Shown one piece after another: positions 1 to 6,883 of a stretch of DNA of 33,219 nucleotides. Made by a program: the position numbers and the translations under genes. The DNA lies in assembly GCA_937862885.1 (NCBI GenBank), contig CALMEE010000049.1, positions 1 through 33,219 of the forward strand, read 5' to 3'. Position 1 is the stretch's first letter, and each line of letters starts with the position of its first letter. The DNA comes from an uncultured Planctomycetaceae bacterium. Lineage in GTDB: Bacteria; Planctomycetota; Planctomycetia; Pirellulales; Pirellulaceae. The notes below the pieces were generated by a model, which did not search any database, had not been told where the DNA came from, and saw only the letters and a list, made by a program, of their open reading frames with translations.

Positions 1-68
1 CCGATTTTGGCCCTTTTTTGGCCCCAAAACTCAAAATGCCCCCTTCAAGTCCCCTCCTACAAAATCTG

Positions 69-96
69 CCCCCCCACCCCCCCCCCCCCCCCCCCC
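69..96. repeat. Poly-C homopolymer tract (C7-A-C20)
   Basis: Seven C residues (69-75), one A (76) and twenty C residues (77-96) lie in a generally C-rich stretch (1-97), about 80 bp upstream of the first gene of the operon starting at 176. On the minus strand this would encode a glycine run, but no convincing protein uses it. A run this long is prone to replication slippage and to sequencing error, so its exact length should not be trusted. Confidence 0.85.
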
Positions 97-175
97 GCTA
101 AAATGCGAAGATGCAGGTAAATTGACCTGAGCTTCATGATTCTGAAAGGGTATACTGTGAACCGCACGCCAACTT

Positions 176-532
176 TTGTCGATCACTTCCACTGTTATCG
201 TTTTAATGGTGACTTCTGCGTCTGTTATGCCCCGTTCGATTGGGATTGAATTTAAATTCGGAGGCGAACCTTGTACCGGTCGCCTTGGTGAGTGGGATTG
301 CCCGTGGCCAATTTGGGAAAATGCTCCAGGCCGGTACACATGTAATACACACAAGTTTAGACAACCCTATACAGTCGCCTATCATTGGATCCATATACCC
401 GTCGAAAATGGGGAAAATTGTGCGGACCACAATTATTGGAAAGAAGGCGCCGGTTGGTTGCCCTGTGCAGCGCGCACTAAATACGATGATGGTAGCAATG
501 GAGATTGTGTCGAGGGTTGGCATATCTTTTAG
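176..532 (+). CDS. Small Cys-rich probably exported protein
   Basis: This is a 118-residue reading frame of unknown family. The N-terminus (about residues 1-18) is hydrophobic and Ser/Thr/Val-rich, like a short signal sequence. The rest is rich in Trp and has six cysteines at roughly 33, 42, 55, 82, 97 and 110, spaced as expected for three disulfides. A stop at 158-160 limits extension upstream. The start is unclear: TTG at 176 keeps the hydrophobic segment, ATG at 206 loses half of it, and neither has a good ribosome binding site. The frame ends 29 bp before the start of the next gene on the same strand, so it is probably the first gene of the run 176-4310. Its cysteines fit a thiol-redox context, since the downstream genes carry rhodanese and MauE-like domains. 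It could be chance, but its composition looks more protein-like than the overlapping frames. Confidence 0.5.
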   Translation: MSITSTVIVLMVTSASVMPRSIGIEFKFGGEPCTGRLGEWDCPWPIWENAPGRYTCNTHKFRQPYTVAYHWIHIPVENGENCADHNYWKEGAGWLPCAARTKYDDGSNGDCVEGWHIF

Positions 533-561
533 TCCTTGTGGCCTACTTGCGGGAGACATCC

Positions 562-1695
562 ATGAACCCAATCACTTATTTGTCGATATTGACATTTTAC
601 CTGTTTTTCCAAATCTCGATGCCTTTATCCGCTCAGACTAACCCAGATCTATCTACGCTACTCGAGTCCCTTGGTAAATATGAATCGTGCTTTAATGGTA
701 GACGAGTAGTTACCGACCACAAAAAAATCGTTTGGGGACACGAGCGTGAAGAAATATGGGTAAGCAAAGACGGCAATGTACAAGTCATCGAATGGGAAAA
801 TGTTGTCACGGCAAAAAGCAATGGCAAAAAGACGCGAGTGCTTGCCGGAATCTATAATACTCCGGTGTTTAGTTTCGATCTACGTGAAACGCGGTCCGAA
901 CGACGTGAAAACAGGCCGGTGATTTCAGCCACTGCGGTTCCAGAATATTATCCGGAGGAAATCGGGACGAGGCAACACGCTATTCTTTTTGGCTACAGCC
1001 AATACGATGCTATGCGATTTTCGCAAATTTGCAATTCCGATAACGCGCAGTTAAGCCTTGAAACTTTTGAAGTTGATGGCACCGCATTGATAGGGATTAC
1101 ATGCGAAGTTTCTGGATTGGGCAATTATCGTTTCGGTTTTGAACGGAATGGCAACGACTATCGACTCGTTTACTTTGAAGCCCAAAAGGGTAAAGGGGAT
1201 GTGGTAGGCCTCGAGACAATGCAGAAGGTATTCATGGGCTCCGGACGTCCTCGTGACAACAGCTTTGCGCTTAGTTCACACTATAAGTCGATTTGGTATC
1301 CGATCCGGTATGATGGCCATGGGTTTCCGCAGTATGCGACCTTTCGGCTTTATGAGTTCAGTCGAGATGTTTACAATGCGGATCAATTAACGTCGATGGA
1401 GGTTTTAGAACACGAACCGCATGATCGAGTTTTGGATCCGAATCGAATATCTTTTGTGCATCTGAAGCTACCGAATGAAATGGAAGTCCAACCGTACCGA
1501 TCTGGAATTCCGCTCAAACTAGTGAACGGAAGGCTCGTAACGGCGGTTGACGGCATTTCGCTGGATCAAATTCGAGGCGTTGGGTTCCGCGAACCGAGCT
1601 GGTCTGTTGGCTATCTTTACTATGTGGTGATTGCAACTTTATTATTGGCATTCGGGGGCTTGTTTTGGTATCTTCGCCGGCGACAAATGAGCTAA
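562..1695 (+). CDS. Hypothetical secreted protein with C-terminal membrane anchor
   Basis: I do not recognise the family. The start chosen is ATG 562, preceded by a GGGAGA-type ribosome site at 551-556 and giving 377 residues with a clear signal peptide (about 1-24, ending in LSAQ). The longer frame from 505 would place 19 residues before it. The body is a mixed, probably beta-rich extracytoplasmic domain. The last 30 residues form one membrane helix followed by Arg-Arg-Arg, as in C-terminally anchored envelope proteins. There is no PEP motif before the helix, so it is not a classic PEP-CTERM protein. Its 3' end overlaps the first possible start of the C39-like/rhodanese gene, which implies co-transcription and perhaps translational coupling. 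By context it may be an envelope partner or substrate in the same pathway; that is inference. Confidence 0.85.
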   Translation: MNPITYLSILTFYLFFQISMPLSAQTNPDLSTLLESLGKYESCFNGRRVVTDHKKIVWGHEREEIWVSKDGNVQVIEWENVVTAKSNGKKTRVLAGIYNTPVFSFDLRETRSERRENRPVISATAVPEYYPEEIGTRQHAILFGYSQYDAMRFSQICNSDNAQLSLETFEVDGTALIGITCEVSGLGNYRFGFERNGNDYRLVYFEAQKGKGDVVGLETMQKVFMGSGRPRDNSFALSSHYKSIWYPIRYDGHGFPQYATFRLYEFSRDVYNADQLTSMEVLEHEPHDRVLDPNRISFVHLKLPNEMEVQPYRSGIPLKLVNGRLVTAVDGISLDQIRGVGFREPSWSVGYLYYVVIATLLLAFGGLFWYLRRRQMS

Positions 1696-2795
1696 GAATT
1701 GCCTGGTTGATCGGGATGGCATTATGGAGTGCGCTTCCCGGCCAACTTATAGGGCAAGCCAGCTTGTCTTTTCATAGCGACTATGATCGGAATAGTTGGC
1801 AAGGCGGAACTTGTGGAATTTACGCGCTGGTCGCGGCAGCGAAGGCTCATGATGTAAACGTGAATATCAGCGACTTGCTCGTTCCAGAATTCTGTGATTC
1901 TTTTGTTTACGGAAGCAGTAGCTACCAACTTGAGCAGGCAGCAACGAGGTTGGGGTTGGTGCCAACTTCATATAAGAACCTCGACTGGACTTTTTTGAAA
2001 TCAAGCCGCAATCCGGTATTGCTTTTAGTTGAAGAAGATCTCTCGCCCTCGGGGCATTGGATTACGTTTTTAGGAATCGAAGACGGAAAGGCCTTGATTT
2101 TTGACCAAGCTCAAGAGGGAAGAGTTGTTCGAGTTCCACGTGGCGATCTATTGATAAACTGGCGGGGGATGGGTATTTCTATTAGGCGGATGGATGGTCC
2201 GACGGATACTTCTGCATTAATGGACGCCTGGGGCAAATATCTTGTGCTACTTTTGCCTTGCGTTATCGTCGGGGTGATTAGTACGAAGTTTGTTTCGTCG
2301 CAGCGCGGAATGACTGCCTCGTTCATAATATCTATTTCCATCATATTGGCCATGATTTGGATCTTCGATGAAACACACATCTTCCGCAACACGAATATTG
2401 CTGGGTGGATTTATGCGGATCGCCAACAGAGTTTAGAACAGGCACCCGTTGTTGTTTTCGATGAGTTTATGCAATGTTTGCAGGAGAACCGAGCTTACGT
2501 TATCGACACGCGACCGAAAGATGCCTACAAAGCTGCGCATGTCGATGGCTCTGTCAATCTTGCCATTGACGCACGACCATACGAATTTTTCGATGTCGTA
2601 AAAGACTGGGATCGTTCATCAAAATGTGTCGTCTTCTGCAACAGTAGAAAATGTCAATGGGCGAATACTGTCGCAAATCGCCTGATTGCGATTGGTTTTC
2701 GTGATGTGGTTATTTTTCGTGGTGGAATGCAAGTTCTGGCGACACAGGGTGTTCAGTTTGTAGACGATCGAGATAACGATGTTCGCAGCGAATGA
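1665..2795 (+). CDS. C39-like cysteine peptidase domain fused to rhodanese, membrane protein
   Basis: With numbering from TTG 1665, the protein has 376 residues and an N-terminal hydrophobic export segment (11-30). A C39-like papain-fold domain follows (about 40-180), with Cys50 in GGTCGIYAL, His131 in SGHWITFLG and Asp147 in IFDQ in the usual Cys-His-Asp order. Two membrane helices come next (about 192-208 and 218-234) with a short basic loop between them. A rhodanese domain ends the protein (about 262-366), with active loop CNSRKC at 325-330. C39 domains usually cut double-glycine leaders, although many C39-like proteins lack that partner. Rhodanese moves sulfane sulfur or handles persulfides. 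If the export segment is cleaved, the two helices put both domains outside the cytoplasm. The start is uncertain: TTG 1665 (overlapping the previous gene by 31 bp), TTG 1707 or ATG 1716. The next gene starts 18 bp downstream. Confidence 0.8.
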   Translation: MVSSPATNELRIAWLIGMALWSALPGQLIGQASLSFHSDYDRNSWQGGTCGIYALVAAAKAHDVNVNISDLLVPEFCDSFVYGSSSYQLEQAATRLGLVPTSYKNLDWTFLKSSRNPVLLLVEEDLSPSGHWITFLGIEDGKALIFDQAQEGRVVRVPRGDLLINWRGMGISIRRMDGPTDTSALMDAWGKYLVLLLPCVIVGVISTKFVSSQRGMTASFIISISIILAMIWIFDETHIFRNTNIAGWIYADRQQSLEQAPVVVFDEFMQCLQENRAYVIDTRPKDAYKAAHVDGSVNLAIDARPYEFFDVVKDWDRSSKCVVFCNSRKCQWANTVANRLIAIGFRDVVIFRGGMQVLATQGVQFVDDRDNDVRSE

Positions 2796-2813
2796 AATTT
2801 GCTGGAGGTCGCA

Positions 2814-4310
2814 ATGAAACGTAAGTTGATGGTGAACATAGTAGCGTTTACGCGGATTGCCATCGGTGCGGTCCTTATCGTAAGCGGTTCGTTTCATGCG
2901 AATTATGGCATTTTATTGCTTAAGTCGATTTTGGGTTACGATTTGGTCACATTGAGAACGGCGATTTTAGTTGCCGGTATCTTGCCGTTAATCGAGTTGC
3001 TCACCGGTGTGTGGCTAGTCTTGCGTATATTTCCAGTAGGCATGTCGGCCGTTGCAACCGGGCTCTTTTCAATTTTCACGATCGTTCAAAGTTCGGCTGT
3101 CTTGAGAGGGCTTAAGATCGATTGTGGTTGTTTTGGCCCTGTTGAGTCGACCGTGGGAATTAAGTCACTCGGCTTCGTAGTGACGCTTGCCGCAGCGAGT
3201 GGTTTGCTATGGTGCTATTTTGTTCGCAATTCTGAAACCAGCTCGAAATTGGATAGTTCGATCAAACATAAATCGCATTTGAAGGCTGGATTCACGTTGA
3301 TTGAACTGCTTGTGGCAATTGCCATTATTGGTCTCATGTTTGGATTGGTATTTCCGGCCGTTCAATCGATTCGTGAATCAGCTCGTCAGCTGGAATGCCG
3401 AAACCAACTGAGGCAACTTGTGCTGGCAGCTCAGACATTTGTGGCGACACATCAGAAGTTTCCGCCGGGTACATTGGGTTTTCGTTTGAATTTCGACATC
3501 CCAATGGATTTGACGATTAATGAATGGCACAACGATTCAAGCAGTGACTTCTATTGGAGGAAAACACAACACACTTCATCACTGGTATTTCTATTGCCCT
3601 ACTTGGAAAATCGGGTATTACAGGATTTGTTTCCAATTGAAGGGAGAAGCGTGGGAAAAATCCATCCTTGGCCTGGGGAGTTGAGTTCCGTTGTCGATAT
3701 GGCAAGGGAAGATATACCAGTGTTTCGTTGTCCATCCGATTCGTTTGACGAGACAAATATCGACATTTCCGTTGGCATTCAGCCCGTAACTCTGTGGCAA
3801 GAGGATTCTTTTTTCGGTGAAGGCTACCTTCCAGCCGTATTGAACAATAGTGATTTTCGGCCAACGAACTACATCGGATGCTCTGGAGCCCATTCTGGAG
3901 GAGTCTCGGCAGTGATCGAAATGAATCGTTACTCAGGCGTGTTTCGTTCACGTCAACAGACTCGATTGCAGCAAATTCGTGATGGGCTGAGCCATACAAT
4001 TATCTATGGAGAGACGATTGGCTTCATTGACAACTTTGAACGAAAACTTGCACAGTCATGGGTATTTGGTGCACTTGGCCGAGGACGCGGTGCCGCGCCT
4101 TGGGGCGAGGTATTCGATCCCGAAACGCAGGCATTTTTTCTGGGTGATTCAACCGCTTCGCATGTGGTCAGTTTTGGATCCAAGCACCCAATGGTGGTTA
4201 ACGTTGGTTTCGCCGATGGCTCAGTTCACGCGATCCATCGCAACATCCGATTGCGCACATGGTATGCACTCTGCGCAATGGCGGATGGTGAAGTTGATTT
4301 AGAATATTGA
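2814..4310 (+). CDS. MauE-like redox membrane domain fused to DUF1559 pseudopilin
   Basis: ATG 2814 has a strong GGAGG site at 2804-2808 and gives 498 residues. Residues 1-145 form a four-helix MauE/DoxX-like domain with the family motif DCGCFG at 103-108. MauE-type proteins are tied to disulfide or redox handling of exported proteins. A lysine-rich linker then leads to a type IV prepilin signature, KAGFTLIELLVAIAIIG, with the cleavable Gly159-Phe160 bond. A full DUF1559 domain follows, with RESAR near the helix end, FRCPSD, and the H-X9-DG motif (His458, Asp468-Gly469) near the C-terminus. DUF1559 proteins are very numerous in planctomycetes and normally begin at the prepilin leader. Here the leader is internal. 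Four helices would leave the linker cytosolic, so a prepilin peptidase could in principle release the pilin half. No ribosome site or stop separates the halves. Confidence 0.85.
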   Translation: MKRKLMVNIVAFTRIAIGAVLIVSGSFHANYGILLLKSILGYDLVTLRTAILVAGILPLIELLTGVWLVLRIFPVGMSAVATGLFSIFTIVQSSAVLRGLKIDCGCFGPVESTVGIKSLGFVVTLAAASGLLWCYFVRNSETSSKLDSSIKHKSHLKAGFTLIELLVAIAIIGLMFGLVFPAVQSIRESARQLECRNQLRQLVLAAQTFVATHQKFPPGTLGFRLNFDIPMDLTINEWHNDSSSDFYWRKTQHTSSLVFLLPYLENRVLQDLFPIEGRSVGKIHPWPGELSSVVDMAREDIPVFRCPSDSFDETNIDISVGIQPVTLWQEDSFFGEGYLPAVLNNSDFRPTNYIGCSGAHSGGVSAVIEMNRYSGVFRSRQQTRLQQIRDGLSHTIIYGETIGFIDNFERKLAQSWVFGALGRGRGAAPWGEVFDPETQAFFLGDSTASHVVSFGSKHPMVVNVGFADGSVHAIHRNIRLRTWYALCAMADGEVDLEY

Positions 4311-4761
4311 AAACGGTAACACTTCAACGGTCTGACGTTGATCTGGATCAAAAGGGTAGGATTTCGTAAAAGTTGCGGATGCCCGATAAGGAAAAGATCC
4401 CAGCCCAGACGATTGCCCCCAACATGCGATTTCTCTTGGGTCGTGTTTACGGCTTCGGTTTGACGTGCGGATGCTGAGTGCTCGGAAGCACTTAACTGTT
4501 TTGAGGAGTCGGTTTCATTTGGGGTCGTTATTGAGTTAATTTTTGGAGCAAATCGTTATAAAACTTGTGAGTCCCCGGGTCGAGTTTGTTATAAATTGCA
4601 ACTGGAATTAGTGGATGCCTTTAAGTCATGTTCTCTACATCGGAACACCTCTGACACCTTTGGTCGCTCCAACAAAATTACCAATCTATTTCGTCAGACC
4701 GTGAACGATTACAAGGAATATTCAGGAGAGAGATCGATAAGCTGATTCGATTGAAAAACTG
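4311..4761. other. Intergenic spacer after the redox/pseudopilin operon
   Basis: No database-type gene is visible here. The only item of note is a 32-codon plus-strand frame, ATG 4379 to TGA 4477, whose peptide begins MPDKEKIP, has a hydrophobic centre and ends LTCGC. It has no convincing ribosome site. The rest is AT-moderate sequence without repeats that I could find. Confidence 0.4.
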
Positions 4762-4793
4762 AGTCGACGGTTATTTCAAATAAGCCGTCGACT
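4762..4793. terminator. Hairpin terminator between convergent genes
   Basis: AGTCGACGG (4762-4770) pairs perfectly with CCGTCGACT (4785-4793). The stem continues with TTATT/AATAA across a one-base bulge. It lies between the convergent operon ending at 4310 and the minus-strand gene ending at 4843. It sits closest to the minus-strand gene, and the flanking A/T-rich bases allow it to act in either direction. Confidence 0.6.
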
Positions 4794-4842
4794 AACAGAA
4801 ACCCTTTGCAGTCTAGAAAACGCATAGGAGCTAAACTATCTT

Positions 4843-6252
4843 TTACATTTGAGCGCCGCGACGACGACGACGGGCCAACATGAATGTGGTCACAACGATA
4901 AACACGCTTCCGAATGATGGTTCCGGGATAACAAAAATACGGCTAGTCCACGCGAGACCGTAATCGCGACTCAGGTCGCCGTCCGCCAAAGAAACTCGCA
5001 AAGTATACTGACCTGGATTCAAAGCGGCAAACGTCAAAAATTCAACGTTTCCTCCAACTGCAACACTCGAATCGAGAAGATTCCAAAAAGGAGTATTCGT
5101 CTCAAAGAAATGAAGATCAAGATTCCCCAATTGCTCCACTGGAGCGAAAATCGCAGGATTTGGATTTGTATCCGTGATCAACATGTTCCAGGTTAATGCG
5201 ATTGTAAGATCTTGCCAAATTTCATTGTTGGGCACGATAAAATCGTAATAGACGGCGTCGTTCAATCCTGGATTAATTACCTCACGATAATCCCATCCAA
5301 TATTGGAAACAGCGGCGGCATGCGGCGTAGTCGAACCCTCTTGTTCTCCCGCATCGATAATGTGATAGCTGTTGTAAACATTGACTTGGCCAGCTCCAAA
5401 AACCGCATCCATGGGTTGTGTTGACGTGCGATTCCAACCGGGGAACAAATCGCGAGTTGCACCAGCCAGAATTACGGAACGCATGACGTCGATGCGATCT
5501 GCATTGGTACCAGCAGCCTTTTGATGCAACATCGCGGCAACCGACGAAACAATGGCTGTCGCCTGACTTGTGGTTCCCGCAGGAGCCACAATGTCCGGGC
5601 GGAATCGCGGAGGGCCATAAGCGGATGTCTGTCCCGATGCGTGATTACCGTCTGTCCGCCCTACGATAATCGAGTTGTACGTATGAGCGAGATATTGCGG
5701 TAACGGATTCGTACTGCCATTGTTGGTTCCACCAACGACGGTCATTTGATTTTGCAAGGCCACAAAATCCGAGCGTCGCGAAATATCTTCCAAGACCTCT
5801 ATCGGCGTTCCAGTCCCAATCCAGCTATTATTACTGACTCGGAACGGATGCGCTAATGGATCTGCTTGGCTGGCAAAGTTCAACTTCGTATTGATCCAAT
5901 CATTGGCGTCAAAAACCGTAATGTTCGTGACGCCAGGAGCGACGCTTTGGGTATTACCAAAAAACGAAATAGCCATCGAGGTCGCGTGTCCACTTGGGGT
6001 ATTGTTGGGTCCACTGCCATTTGTAATCGTCTTGCCTGTGAACTCCGAATGAGCTGTATCGGGCATATAGTTCCCGCCAACGGGTGCCTCAGTAAGCAAA
6101 ACTGAAATACCGGTTCCATCCTCAAGGCCTGGACCAACTTCATTGAATAGTTGAGTCCAACCGATTGCGGTTTTCCATGCCTGAGCATTGGCCTCGACCG
6201 CACCCAACAAGAAACAAAGCAACAATAATGATCTGATCGAACGCCGCAGCAT
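4843..6252 (-). CDS. Subtilase-like (S8) exported protein with PEP-CTERM
   Basis: The protein has 469 residues from ATG 6252, with an AGGA site 11 bases upstream. A signal peptide covers 1-23 (RR near the start, ANA before the cut). The fold resembles peptidase S8: His89 in SGHATSMA, Asn141/142 of the oxyanion region in VSNNSW, and Ser229 in GTTSQATA followed by a helix typical of the serine motif. The usual Asp motif is degenerate. The equivalent stretch is ISVLLTEA (49-56), with Leu at the aligned Asp position and Glu55 nearby. A beta-sandwich-like region follows (about 320-440). The C-terminus has VIPEP, a membrane helix and a run of five arginines, the PEP-CTERM sorting signal handled by exosortase. 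It stands alone on the minus strand. It may be an altered protease or an inactive relative; the family assignment is fairly sure, activity is not. Confidence 0.8.
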   Translation of the reverse strand: MLRRSIRSLLLLCFLLGAVEANAQAWKTAIGWTQLFNEVGPGLEDGTGISVLLTEAPVGGNYMPDTAHSEFTGKTITNGSGPNNTPSGHATSMAISFFGNTQSVAPGVTNITVFDANDWINTKLNFASQADPLAHPFRVSNNSWIGTGTPIEVLEDISRRSDFVALQNQMTVVGGTNNGSTNPLPQYLAHTYNSIIVGRTDGNHASGQTSAYGPPRFRPDIVAPAGTTSQATAIVSSVAAMLHQKAAGTNADRIDVMRSVILAGATRDLFPGWNRTSTQPMDAVFGAGQVNVYNSYHIIDAGEQEGSTTPHAAAVSNIGWDYREVINPGLNDAVYYDFIVPNNEIWQDLTIALTWNMLITDTNPNPAIFAPVEQLGNLDLHFFETNTPFWNLLDSSVAVGGNVEFLTFAALNPGQYTLRVSLADGDLSRDYGLAWTSRIFVIPEPSFGSVFIVVTTFMLARRRRRGAQM

Positions 6253-6883
6253 ATACCACTTTTCCTGTTAAGCAACTAGCGCCAAATTTTCAATCTGAGC
6301 TGATATCTCATTTCAGTATGAGACGCACGAAAATAGGCGGTGTACTTCCAAATTAGCCAAAAAGTCGAACAAGGTCAACAAAAAACTGCCTTGAATTTTC
6401 GATCCCCCAAACAATAAAACCTAGGGACGGATTCGATCTCGGTCCTCAACCGATAATCGTTAAACGTGTTGAAATCGTTATCCATACTTATCAAGTACTT
6501 TGGAATTAACGAGGGATTTAACAGGAATTTGCTGATTGGCTTGATTTGACGGAAGCCGGTTTACTGTTCTAAAATGACTTTGAATGTTTTCAGAATCATT
6601 CTTTTACGATAATCGTTCAATGGGCTTTCGCTCGCCGCATCAACCGAGGCTTTTCCATATGAGTCTGCTGCATGATGCATTTGGTCCAAATCAACTCTGG
6701 GGAGTTGTAAGACGACAGTTGACGGAGTTGGCTCTTGAACGAATCACTTGGTTACCATACCAGCATTGAGGCAGTTCTGTTCCTAACCCGCAATAGATTC
6801 GGACGATCAACTTGGTGTGGTGCTTTGGTCAAAAATGTTCATCGGTGGCTGGGGCATGGCGATGATTGGAATAGGAGAGAGCT
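6253..6883. other. Divergent intergenic region, 631 bp
   Basis: This separates the minus-strand subtilase-like gene from the plus-strand zinc-ribbon gene, so it must hold both promoters. I could not identify convincing -35/-10 pairs. A 61-codon frame at 6584-6769 exists but has no ribosome site or recognisable protein features. No repeats or RNA genes were seen. Confidence 0.5.

Noticed and set aside
3288..4310. Separate DUF1559 gene starting at the prepilin leader
   Set aside because: There is no start codon with a ribosome site between the MauE-like half and the leader, and the frame is continuous, so a fusion is the simpler reading.
6584..6769. 61-codon plus-strand frame upstream of the zinc-ribbon gene
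   Set aside because: No ribosome site or recognisable features; likely chance in a promoter region.
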